From contig NC_063156.1 in the NCBI RefSeq assembly GCF_020921035.1, positions 23,608,283 through 23,672,282 on the forward strand: 64,000 nt of DNA. Direction: 5' to 3'. The DNA comes from Rhodamnia argentea (lineage: Eukaryota; Streptophyta; Magnoliopsida; Myrtales; Myrtaceae). The translations under genes were made by a program, and so were the position numbers. Of the stretch, positions 1-11,387 are shown one piece after another. The notes beneath the pieces were generated by a model. It saw only the letters and a program-made list of their open reading frames with translations. It was not told the DNA's origin and searched no databases. Position 1 is the first letter of the stretch. Each line of letters starts with the position of its first letter.

Positions 1-60
1 TAGCGCAATATCTAAAAGAGGTGAAGTGTGACACTATCACTGAGATTGCTGGTGAGGTAC

Positions 61-1246
61 CTGATAATTTGAGATTATCTTCTGCCTGTATTCTCTATGC
101 CTTTGAGCCTGGTAGAGATATAGCAAAGCAACATAAAACCAGCTTCCTCAAGGACACATCAATAAAAATGGCATGGTCGTAAAACCTACTACCTCAAGTA
201 ATTACAAGTGACACATAGAACAGGAAACTACACCCTCGAACATCCACAAACATACAGAGATGCATGTTGAAACTGAAAAGGAGAGAAATATTGACAAATC
301 CTAGGAACAGAGTATTCTTTTTTATTAATTGGTGGCACAGAGAATTTTACCCAGGCCCCAACTGAATGAGATATCGTCATTTGATGAGAGATGAACACAA
401 CCAAGCATTTGCACTCACAGTAATTGCTGCAACAACAGTTCAAAAAGAATATATTGAAGCAAAGTTTCCAACACTGTCTGGTTCAACACGGGCAATCAGG
501 TCCAGACTAACAGTAAGTAAATATTCGAATATGGTGAGGATTGCTACAGAGAGAACGCAGAAGACCACACCCCACTGGGGTGACAAACTGAACATGCTGA
601 GTCTGAGGGAAATTATAAACTTCGAGTCTGACAGATCTCTTCTAAAATCGAAGGGAAGTTAGTAAGGAAACGTACAAAGGGAACCCCAACTCACTCAAAA
701 GGGCGAAGAAGATGAAGCGAGAAGGGCAAAACTAATATTCTCATAACTGATGAACCTCAAAGAGTCGCGTTCTCTGCTTCCGTAGAATTCAATGCATGAA
801 GCCAAATTCGGTCGACTCAGTAGTGAAAAAGCGACGAGAGAAAAGGCAAAAGAAAAACCACAAAGCAGCATTGCACAGCAATGCAAAGCACGAATCGTAC
901 ATACTCTGTTTCGCTCCCCGTGAGGCAAGTATTTGAGCAGAATCTCCCTCATGAACTTCACCTTGTCGTCCCTCGAGACCCCCAGCATGCTCGGCGGCAG
1001 GTACCGCTCCAGCGAGCTGAAGATCGCGGGGCTGAAGTCCAGCTGCAGGTCGTCGTAGCTGTCCGGCTTGTGGTCATTGTTAGGGTTCAGCCTGAGCCTC
1101 TGCTGGCTCGTCATCGCCACCGTCGCCACCGCCACCGGGGCCGCGACCGACGGAGCCGGCGGCCTGCTCGGATCTCCGCCGGGGACCGCGCCGTTGCCTC
1201 CTCCTCCGGTGGCCGGGAGGTCGCCGGAGCCTGCGTCGAGGGACAT
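61..1246 (-). CDS. PKHD-type 2-oxoglutarate/Fe(II)-dependent hydroxylase, N-terminal exons (partial)
   Basis: Two coding exons are visible: 905-1246 (114 codons, phase 0, donor GTATGT) and 61-108 (16 codons between a CCAG acceptor and a GTACCT donor). Exon 1 begins MSLDAG, has a Gly/Pro/Ala-rich low-complexity stretch, then the block LNPNNDHKPDSYDDLQLDFS and ends PHGERNR. Exon 2 reads AQRHREYRQKIISNYQ and continues it in frame. I recognise this as the N-terminus of the plant proteins annotated as PKHD-type hydroxylases (Arabidopsis At1g22950 and At3g18210). The Fe(II)/2OG-binding domain itself lies beyond the left edge, so the catalytic residues cannot be checked. The family is predicted to hydroxylate proline or lysine residues; its substrate is not evident here. 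The start is the first ATG of the open frame. The intervening 800-bp intron holds no further exon that I can see. Confidence 0.72.
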
Positions 1247-2810
1247 GGCCGCGTGTCCAGGAGGCGCTCGGAGGGCGGGCGATCAGGGCATCGAGAGGAT
1301 GTGCGGCGATGATCTGCGAGATGTCGGGGAGGAACGGAGTCAGGGGTTCGGTGGTGCCACCGCCATTGGAGGGTTATGTGCTGGTTGATGGTGATGACCG
1401 GGGAGGTGAAAAAAATGGTGGCAGGTTAGGGTTTTTCCTTGTTGGTCCGCTCGGAATGGTATTTCCGATTCAGTTACTCTGCCTGTTTTCGAATGGAGGA
1501 CAGACCGGGTCGACGCGCCGGGCGCTTGATTATCCGCCGCACGCGCGAGATGAGGGCTCTTTTCGGCCGTTCAGATGAAGCGCGTGTTCAGGAATCTCGG
1601 AAAGTGAGAGTGGTACGACGTTTTTCAGTTGGGGTCCCCACAAGTTAACGTTAGGTGCTGCATTAGGGCAAATTTGCCGAAAAGAGGTGATCTTCCTTCG
1701 TGGTGAAACAATTGTCCTTGGCGCACAGCCTCTCCGTTTGTATGATGGCCCACATTTTTTACAAAGATAAATCAACGAAAAAAATATCTTCACCAATTCA
1801 CGTAAATAATTAATGAAAATATTTAGCGATAAATTACTGACGACAGTATAAATATTTTTTATTAATTTATTATTTAAAGAAATACAAGCGACAAATCTTA
1901 GAGAAAAAAAATTCTAAATCATTCATTTTTTGAATATCATCTCGACTTTTGAGTCCTTAATCATGATTTACTTCAAAAATCAATCCTCTTAAAAATTGTG
2001 GACTGTGCATTTTCGTCAATCGATGTTGTCAAAGCATTCTTTTTTTTCTTCTCTATGATACCCACAATTCACTAAGGTTTTATTCGTTTTTCGAATTTGT
2101 TCGTTTGGATTGTATAGTTTAGATAAAATGACCGATTTTTTTCAAGTGATCATCGGCGACCAACTCAAAAAATTTCTTGTGGGAAATTCTCTCATTTCTT
2201 AAACTCGATCCATTTTATATCATTTGTAAATGGAGAATTTGAGCTTGGTATTAATTATCGAAATATCCGCAATACCCGAATAAGTAATAGAGGAGAAATA
2301 AATCAGAATTCTTAAACTTATTGCGAAAGCATAATGAAATTTTAAAATTTGCAAATGTTATTATCAAGCGATATAATTCGTTCAATAAAATGATATTTGG
2401 TAGGTTAAATAAAAAGGAAAAGAACGGATTTAATGGGAAGAGGATTGGGGGCGTGGAATCGGAATCGGTATTGGTATCGCATTGAATAAAGGGTGAAAAG
2501 AAAAAGGAAAGAAAAATATAAAAAGTAAAAAAAAAAAATCAAATATAACAATATCCTATGGCATAACTTTTTGCCAAAATTTAAATCAACTGGACAAGAA
2601 GAAAGAAAACGAGGGAGAGAATCGAGCCGTTGGAATCGTGCCGTTGGAAATAGCGCGCGTACAGAACAAACCAGTTCGTCGCCGTTAACGTCTCGCGCCC
2701 TCTGTTTTTAACCGTTGCCCGCGTTAATTAACGGTCAGGGAGCCGCGATTTCTAGGGTTCGAGAAGATCCCCGAAGCTCTCAATCGACAAAGCGAGTGAG
2801 CTGGAGAAGG
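1247..2810. other. Divergent intergenic region between the hydroxylase and PP2C genes
   Basis: The first 400 bp are GC-rich and probably hold the hydroxylase 5' leader and promoter. From about 1790 to 2600 the sequence is strongly AT-rich with A and T runs. The part from about 2600 is again GC-richer and probably carries the PP2C promoter and 5' leader. The ORFs in the 1250-1650 GC-rich stretch lack recognisable protein similarity. No clear TATA box could be assigned on either side. Confidence 0.5.
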
Positions 2811-5800
2811 ATGAGCGAGGCCGCCAAATCCGGAGACGGAACTGGAGTCGCCGAGGTCGCGGGAAACCCTAAGCGCGAGGGGGACTTTGGGGATGCCGAG
2901 CTGGCCGCGAAGAAGCCGAGGGCCGCCGAGGACGCGGAGGAGAGAGAGGGAGGGCAGGGTCTTCGAGATCGAAGCGGACGCGGCCGAGGACAAGGGGTCG
3001 AGGCACACCATGGAGGACGCGTGGGTTCTGCTTGAGGATGCTAGCTTGGGTTCTCCTGGGAAACTGAGGTTCTTGGTTTGCTCCTCCGCTCTTCTGTTCG
3101 TTTTTCATTCTCTTCGTTGTTTGGGAAAATGGCTCGTGGCATGGGTGTTTCAGTCTGCCGCAAAGGTTGATAAGTGCGCATAACTCTCAAGAGTTATCAC
3201 TTCAATTTGAGCAGCATTTTTTTAGCCTTTTTCTCCTGGGAAATGTAGCACTTCTCTAAGTATCACGCAATCAATGACAGACTGAGGTGGGGGCGAGTTG
3301 TTTGTCCACGGCAGCCGTCCCTTAGCCGCTCGGTGTTTGTCATCACTAATTTTCAGTCACGTGTTGTGCATTGCTAATCAAAATTACCAAGTTATACACA
3401 ATGATTTAATCACTCAATACTTGTTATGATAGGACGTTTATGTGGTATTATTTATTTTATGATTAGTTTTGTCAAATTTTGCACGGGTGATACATATTCC
3501 TCCCTATCTCACAAGATTTCATGTTTCATTTCCATTCACATTGAACTGGTTTTAAAAGTTCCATACGAACAATGACAAGTCTACAACGGAAAGCAATAGA
3601 AAGCCTCACTCTCCAGTGCATTAAAATTCTTTGCAACGAGAATGAACTTTCAGGAAGATAATATGCCGCTTTCTCTGGACAGATGTGCACATTTTGCAAT
3701 ATATGATGGGCATGGAGGTCGGCTAGCAGCAGAATATGCTCAGAAGAATTTACATGCAAATGTTCTTTCTGCAGGCTTACCACGTGAGTTGGTGTGTTCG
3801 CTTGGTCTAGTTTTACGAATACATTCTTTATGAGCCTGCTCTGGGTTTTCTTGATTTACTTGTCCAAGCTCGCTTGGCACATTAAAACCATCAAGTTTAC
3901 CCTTTAATAGGAGTTTGTTCAGTTTACGACTTGATATTGACAAGCAGTTTGGTTGTGATAATGATTTTTTTCTTCATCGCTGCATAAATATCTTTTGTTT
4001 AATTGTTATAGTTTAAGAGATGATTATAGGTTCAAAGATTCCGTGTTGATGCATCGTTGGACTTATAAGATCTTTGATTCACCTCAATTACGGTTAACAT
4101 GCATGGGCAGTTCTTTGTGTGATCACTTTGCAAGTCCTAGTTTCTTTTCTGTTTGGTTTATGTCCATGTTCTAGTATAGAGACTCTTTTTCATCTCTGAA
4201 CCATTCTATGAAGGAAGATTGAAGCTATAGATTTTCCTGGTTGAACTGTTTTTACATATATCTCCCATGCTGCCTATTGTTTCTGTTATGTCTTGCTTCA
4301 TGAAGCTTCAATACTATTGGCATCATGTGGCTCAATGGGGACGATTCTTTTTGTTCTTTTTTGGCTGACTTCAATGATTTATCATGATGGGTGCAGATGG
4401 ATGTTAAAGCAGCCAAAAAGGCCATTCTTGATGGTAGGAATTCTCTCAGTGCATGTTTAATTGAGACAGCAACACTGTGACTTTTATTTTCCATCTTCAC
4501 GCTTTCTTTTGTTATCTAGGTTTCCGAAAGACTGATGAATCTCTTCTCGAAGAAAGTGCTTCAGGTATTGATCTAACATGTGATTTATTTAGAGTCCACT
4601 TAATTATTTGTCCTTCAATTTGTGCTGCATGATGTCCAATGGGAGCTCCTATAACTGTTTGACTCAGTGGAGAGACTCTAGATGAATTTTCAATGCGCTC
4701 GGTTAGCCTATTGATGACTTAGAACCGTTAGATACTCGCAGCATCTTATGGTTTCTATCTGTGACTTGTGGTGACCTCGGTAGTTTAAATACTACAAGGG
4801 AACATGGGTTACTGATACCACATTAATCAGGAGCCACCCGTATCAGCATTGGGACCATTTCTTAGCATGCATTCGAAGCACCTAGTTCATTTTCACGTCC
4901 ACTGTTAACTAATGTATCTTGGAGCTATTTTTACTAACATAGTGTGTTTTTTTTTTTTTTTGGAATGGTAGAGATATCAAGCAAGATTTGTCGTAGAGTT
5001 CTGTTAAGAATTTTCTTCCAGAAAATATCAAGTTCCTGTACTTCTTTTGCCTCATAGGTTTAGAGAAGTTTACAGAGGATTTTAATCTCCACAAGGATTT
5101 ATCTGTGCGTCTCCTTTTTCAGGGGGGTGGCTGGATGGTGCAACAGCTGTATGTGTTTGGGTATTAGGACAAAGAGTGAGTTTCTTTCCTGGTTTCTTCA
5201 TCCTATTCTTTTGGGTAAAAGTAATGTTTAGGCAGAAATAACCAGAGGAATCGCTAGCTTGGAGATATTTTATTCTTGAGATCAAAATTATGGATGATAT
5301 AAACGTGTGAATCTTTGATCAATTGTGCTGGTCTGGTAATATAATTTTTTTTTTTTTTTGGTAAGCCTCCAAAAGTGTGAATCTATGATATTGTAACCTA
5401 TCAATAATTTTTCAAGATCACTTAAAAGCCTTGGAAGCTGAAAATTATGTGGATGTAGGCGTCCAGAATAAGAAATATAATCGATAATTTAGTCGTTTAA
5501 GATTTTTAACAATTGCCGACTAAGATGACATATGAATTGCATATTGTTGATGATATTGGAGTTAAGTCAGCGACTTAATCTTTCGGTTTACTATTTTTTG
5601 TTTTGTTATGCTTTAATTGTGTCAGAACAATGTTGGCTTGTGGACTAAGTCTTGGTGCATCTTATAGGTATTCATTGCTAACATTGGGGATGCAAAAGCA
5701 GTATTAGCCCGCTCCTCGACTGAAGATGGTGATAGTTCTGTAAAGGCCATTGTTCTGACAAGGGAGCACAAAGCCATTTACCCTCCGGAGCGTGCTCGCA

Positions 5801-8685
5801 TCCAAAAGGTAAGGATGTACATGAAACTTTCTTTTTAGGTCAACAGTTTCCTGCACCATTTTCCGTTGACTTCCAATTTATGAAATGGGGGTATCTTGTT
5901 TTTTATATGATATCTGAAATTATGCATATGCCTTGTGTTGTGATATATGCGTCATCGGCACAAGTTTTCTGTGCCTTTTTAATGAACTAATTTTCCCTGA
6001 TGAGATAATGTTTTGGTCATGCAGCTACATGTCGTTATTTAGAATAACGCGAACTCTTATGTGCTGCTTTTGTTTGTTGGAGAGCTGCCTTCTTTATTAG
6101 CCAGTGCCAAGAAGTTGATATTTACACGCCTTATGAACGTCTATAAAAACATATTTCCTAATTCCTTCCTCCTCCAGTCCTCCTCCTGCTTCTCCTTCTT
6201 ATGGTTTGAAAATTGATGCTTCTTTCTCATCTGAATGTGTCGGAAAGTAAGAGAGGATTGCTATAGTAAGGTCCTGAGGAAATGTCTAAGTTCCTTGAGT
6301 AGATTAGTGTACGGTGCACTATAGACTTTCTAGTTGTCTTTACACATGATCAGGGTTTTGCTTGCAATTATTGCATCTGTTGTTATTTGCAGGCTGGAGG
6401 GGTTGTGAGTTCCAATGGCCGATTACAGGGTCGCATTGAAGTTTCTAGGGCCTTTGGAGATCGCCAGTTCAAAAAGGTTCGGCTTTTATATGAACATTGG
6501 TCCTGTTGTTCCATTTTAGTTAAGTTGCATCTAAAATGAGAGTACTTGTGCATAGCTTTGGCTCCTAATATAATAGTCTAGACATTGCTTATTGCACCAC
6601 AGGGTCAACTAATACATCTGGGCTCTATGGTTACCAGTGGACATGTATTTTGGTGCTTTATATAGACATCTGCTTCTTCAAATGCATAATTTACTCCTGC
6701 TCCATATTCGATTTCATGTGCATAGTTGCTTTTCTATATGAGCTTCAAGTGTATAGCTCATGAAACTTGGGGCACCTCTGGATATGCTTCTACTTTTTGC
6801 TTTTGTTTAAAACTTGCGACGGACACTTTGACTTTTTCTTAGCCCATAACACCTAAAAATTTCACAATATAGGAATCCTGACACATAGATTTATACATAA
6901 ATTATTCATATATTTTTAAATGCAGATAATGTTTTAAATTTTGGGGGGAAAGCAAAAAGTTGTTTTTTTTTTCTTTTGTTGAAGCATAAAAAGATATGCC
7001 CTGGGTGAAACCGAGGGACGAAAGAACCAGTTTACTTAAATTGAGTATGTTTGTTCGGATTTATGATGGTATCATGACATCAATTACAATTGGAAAAGAA
7101 TGACATAATCATGAAGACTGATTGACCTGTCATGTGCAAGGGATTTCATGGGGTTTTGCTCTGTGTGGAAGTCTTTCTATATTAGGACTACTATATAGCC
7201 ATATGTGATTGTCGATATGCTTAGTCCCTTGGGGAAAATAATTTCTGCCACTGTAAACAGAAAAAACTTTGACTATCTTGGATGAAATAACAATGGGGCA
7301 TAACAATGGCCAGGGAGTATAGGAAGTTTTCCTTTCCTTGTGCCGTGTTGAGTACCTTTTGAATTATAATTTAGATAGGCAAAAGAGGTATGTCTACTTT
7401 GCTACTGTGAGTTAGCTTTCAACGGCAAAGTTAGCCGCTCACTGCTGCAATTAATAATCGCTATTGGCGGCTACTTAGTACAACCTGTCCTAACAATGGA
7501 TAATAGCTTCTTCATAAAGAAGAAGCAGGAGCAGAGTAGGAATATAATTGATGGGTCCTCCCCTTCTGAAAAAGAAAATAATAGCAGAAACATAATCTTC
7601 GTACAATGATTACTTTTGTTTTGTCTATTCGGAGAGTTTTGCAACTTTGCAGGTAGGTGTTGTTGCAACTCCAGATATTCATTCTTTTGAGCTGACAGGG
7701 AGAGAGCAGTTCATCATTCTTGGTTGTGATGGCTTATGGGGGGTACGCTTCCACTTTCAATATGACCAATCTCCTGGTCTGAGAAAAACTTTTAGCACTT
7801 GTTGATTGTGAGGGAAAAAATTGTTTCAGGTATTTGGAACAAGTGATGCGGTTGAATTCGTTCACAAGTTATTGAAGGTTGGTGCAGCATTTACATTTTA
7901 TTTTTTGCTAATTCCAGTCAAACAAGATCTTCTTTTCCTCCCTGAAACTTGAAGTTGGGGAGCTCAGTTATGTAAGTAGCTGATATTATGTGTCGACACA
8001 TAACTTGTGAACGAATTCAACTGCATCACTTGTTCATAAATGGTAATTTGAAAAAGTTTACTTCTATTATTTGCATGTATCATTTCTATAGCATCATCGT
8101 CTTCATGTATGTTGAAGTGATAGGCCCTATTTTGATTGTGAAACTCACATATTGAATGCTTGGGCAGAGTGTTTTTATTTATGTAATGGCACATTGTCTT
8201 CTGTGAACTTTTTGCCTTGTTTTCTGGTACTTTTGTTTGCTTGTGAGACAATCCAAACAATATTGTTTCTTAATGGATGACATCTTTCACTTCAAACGTG
8301 CAAAAATACATGCACAATCTATCTGTAGTGGAAAAGTAAGTGCAAAAATACATCCTCTTTTGCCTTGGATGTTATGTTCGATTTTTTCCTGTGGCAGTTA
8401 TTCTAATCTCTACTGTGTCGGACTATGGAGAAAATTAGTATTTTGAAAAGGGAAATGAATGGACTTCATCGGTTGCACCATTAGTTACAACATTTTGCCT
8501 TACCTTATTTACATATGACTTTACTGAAGTGAATGGCCGGTATACTTGCTAACCATCTGTTATGGTACATGCAGGAGGGATTGCTAGTCACGGCCGTTGC
8601 CCGTCGTCTGGTAAGGGAAGCTGTTCGTGAGAGGCGTTGCAAAGACAATTGCACTGCTCTTATTATAGTCTTCAGGCCCAAGTAA
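2811..8685 (+). CDS. Protein phosphatase 2C (PP2C), At1g18030/PP2C8-like; ten exons, one-base frame break in exon 1
   Basis: Exons: 2811-3068, 3683-3791, 4397-4433, 4520-4564, 5123-5175, 5668-5808, 6393-6476, 7653-7742, 7830-7877, 8575-8685. It is a Mg/Mn-dependent Ser/Thr phosphatase. Metal and phosphate-site motifs appear in order: EDKGSRHTMEDAW (exon 1), YDGHGG (exon 2), DGATAVCVW (exon 5), ANIGDAKAVLARS (exon 6), SRAFGDRQFKK (exon 7), GCDGLWG (exon 8) and CKDNCTALIIVF (exon 10). The full set fits the integrin-linked-kinase-associated-phosphatase-like plant group. The natural start MSEAAKSG has a basic KKPR patch, but its frame does not join the catalytic frame. Exon lengths sum to 976, one more than a multiple of three, and the mismatch falls in the GA-rich tract near 2938-2960. 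A shorter in-frame start exists at ATG 2893 (297 residues). Exon 2 seems to use a weak GTGTGT donor at 3792, because the stronger GTGAGT at 3785 would break the frame. Confidence 0.88.
7837..8035. repeat. Inverted partial duplicate of PP2C exon 9 in the following intron
   Basis: Exon 9 bases 7837-7871 recur in reverse complement at 8001-8035 with a single mismatch over 35 positions. A weaker continuation of similarity extends to 8041. The two arms are separated by about 129 bp, so the pre-mRNA could fold into a long hairpin that sequesters most of exon 9. This is an unusual structure for a constitutive exon and may influence its splicing. Confidence 0.9.
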
Positions 8686-9559
8686 CGTGAATTGTCTATC
8701 AAGTTGTGGAATGTTTTAAGTGAGTCAATCCATTTATTATGGTTATCATTTGTCAAACATCTTCATGGCATTAGAGTTCTTATCTTTGCAAGTGTATCCG
8801 ATCTCTAATGCCCGTTAGAAACTGAAGCCCTAGGTTTTAGTGTTGTTTGGTTTGTGAGACTTATACCCTCTTTGTTGTGTGGGCGGGTGTGTCAAGGGGA
8901 GGGCATCCCCGGTAACACTATGTATGCGTGTGTTTTGAACAGCAAGGGGTATCCTGGATCGATCGAAGTAAAGTATCATTGGAGAATCATTGGAAATTCA
9001 GTCTTAGGCCCAATTGTTTCGTGCATCTGACTAGTAGCTTGTCTCTAGAGTAAGTGATCTCTTGAATTTGTTGATGCGGCAAAGCAAGTGACGTTGACAG
9101 TTTCAATGTGCCGAACCTATAGAATGGAGAGGAGAGGAAGATTGTTCAACCCAAAGTCCTCTTAGTAGTTACTTACTGCTCTTTGAAATTATGTGAAATT
9201 TGAAAAAACCTGCTAATTTTCCTCATTTTAATGCCATGGCAAATTGGCAGACGGTTTGTCTCCAATCAGAGAGGCATAGGGAATATTCTGACTCTTCCTC
9301 CAAATTGGGGCTTTTTAAAAACTTCAAGAACCAAGTTGATTGGAGATGGTTAGCGAGTTAGACACACAGATTCATCCATTTGTATTGTCATGTGTATTAC
9401 TTTGCCCAGACTTCTACTATGATATATTAATGTAAAGATCAGTGTGATTTCTTGTAGCTGCGCCATGTGGCATGAAACACCTGTCGCAAGATTCATGACC
9501 TGGTATCTTTGACTAATATGGCCCATATGTACAGTGAACACTGACGTAGGAAACATAGA

Positions 9560-9722
9560 CAATCTCCGAGGGCCTCCGTGTCGGGTCCGACACTCTTCGA
9601 CGTGCGATCTACACATGGTCAGCGCTCTAGACACACCAACAATACGCAAGTCTAGCATTCCGACACACACGTGATCAATTTTAAGCATTTTTCATAAATT
9701 ATGGGTCAAAATGTAGATTTAT

Positions 9723-9759
<37 letters not shown>

Positions 9760-9985
9760 TTGAGTTATATATTTAGCCATTCTAAAATTAATATACCTAG
9801 TCAGCCAAAAAAAAAATGTAATTGTAAATTCTTAACAGAAAAAGAATAAGAAAACTCATCGATATCTTTATATAATCATGTATAAATATAAATATATATT
9901 TAATATACAACGTGTCGGGATTATCTATTTTTTTAGAAATGACGTGTCGACGTGTCGAGTCATGTCGCGTGTCGGTGTCGATGCT
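9560..9985. repeat. GTGTCG-rich inverted-repeat element
   Basis: A GTGTCGGGTCCGACACTC-like segment near 9579-9600 and a cluster of GTGTCG words at 9911-9980 in loosely inverted arrangement flank an AT-rich core with a CA microsatellite. It looks like a degenerate non-autonomous element; the ends are not clear. Confidence 0.35.
9725..9756. repeat. (AC)n microsatellite
   Basis: An uninterrupted AC dinucleotide run of about 16 units. Confidence 0.95.
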
Positions 9986-10479
9986 ATTTGAATGCTGACA
10001 TGGAAAATAGTATTTGCATGTGTCAATTTCATATTCTGTGACTGATTTCAATCCAAATAAGTGTGCTTGAGGAAATAAATGTCCATATGTTCTTTTGTAT
10101 TTTTGTGGGTCAAAATGGCCACATATTCTAATAGGTACAAAAAGAAGAGGTTTTGCTGCGAGTTTTTATGTAAATAATATTCCTAATGTTCGACTAATTA
10201 AATAGATAACACGATCGGAATATGATAAACATTCACATCTATGATTTTGTGCGGATCTTCTCTCTCGTTTGGTTGTAGAGTGTGATTGATCTAATCGCGA
10301 GACGATGTAGAGATGGAGCTTTTGATGACCAAACAAAGAGCTGCGAACCAAACCGACGGGCATTTAAGACGAACTCCAAACAAAAGTTGTTGTTAATTCG
10401 GTTGGTAAACTACAAATAACTCTGATTCTCCGATGGATGGTGCTCAAGCTTGATGGGCCAGAAAGTGTCAAAAGGCATA

Positions 10480-10660
10480 ATTAGCTTTGAAAAAGGTGGC
10501 TTTGAACGAGTAATCTTCGAGACTGATGCTGCTAAAGCCTTTGATGCCCTTTGGGTAAAAGGGAATGAAGTTTCTAGCTGGAAGTGAAGAGCCCCTTATA
10601 GCTGATCTCAGAGAATTGACAGTGGATAAAACTTTGATTTCAGTACCAGAGGTTGCGTCC
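10480..10660 (+). pseudogene. RNase H-like domain relic
   Basis: The plus-strand frame reads GGFERVIFETDAAKAFDAL followed by VKGNEVSSWK, a stop, and then residues resembling PLIADLRELTVD. This resembles the RNase H-like domain of plant non-LTR retrotransposon-derived proteins (a GF.vi.EtD...v..L core followed by an S/W segment). It has in-frame stops and no start, so it is at most a decayed fragment. The assignment is by eye and weak. Confidence 0.35.
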
Positions 10661-11387
10661 TCTCAATTAAAGAAGAATTTAGATGCAAATATGAACATTG
10701 AAGCAATATCCTGAAGGGCTTTGATGAAGATGCGGGCGTTTATCTTTGGTCTAACATGTAGTACATAACTCTCCATAAAAGCACTGAGTCCATTTTTTTC
10801 TTTTTATAACCTCGAAGACCCTCTGACATGTGCTGCCTCCTGCTGCCATTGCCCTCTGGTTCTCCGGAGTAGCCTAATCATATGAACGACGTGCCCCTCA
10901 GATTCCATCTTTTGATTATCATTCTTTAGAGGCCTTCGAACTTCTTTAAGATGGGTCGATTAACTCCAGGGTTACGGAAGTCGAAACAGTTGAATCTTGC
11001 CACAATCATCAAGAGGACGAGAATGTGTGGGGTCTCAGATCAGCTTACCTAAGGACTCTTGAGCAACCTGAGCAATGCGGCCAACATGTTCCGTCTGAGC
11101 AGTGTCCTCCCAGCAGGATTCAATCAAAAATTCAGCAAGATAATGAGATTGTCCTGATCTATAAGCCATCATTGCACAGAGGAGTGTTAACGTGCGAAAT
11201 CCAGCCCGAGTTCATCGTCGCCTTCTGTATACGATTCCCACTGCAAAATATGCAGCAAGAGGTTAACCGCCAAATAAATACACGTTTGACATGATGCTTC
11301 GCCCCGTACGAATATAAACCCATGCAGTCGGAATTCCATCTACACTACACTGACTCCTCCATTGAAAAGCCAAAGTGGTAAAAAGAC
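10661..11387. other. Intergenic region before the WAT1 pseudogene
   Basis: I see no recognisable coding sequence. An 89-codon open frame at 11025-11294 shows no family resemblance. The last 100 bp presumably held the promoter and leader of the transporter gene that follows. Confidence 0.4.

Larger units (their letters stand above)
8686..10430. other. Intergenic region downstream of PP2C
   Basis: The first several hundred bases probably include the PP2C 3' UTR. I see no coding similarity. The second half is repeat-like, with GTGTCG-rich arms around a CA microsatellite (separate entries). Confidence 0.5.

Noticed and set aside
881-1312. Arg-rich plus-strand frame
   Set aside because: Antisense shadow of the hydroxylase first exon in GC-rich sequence.
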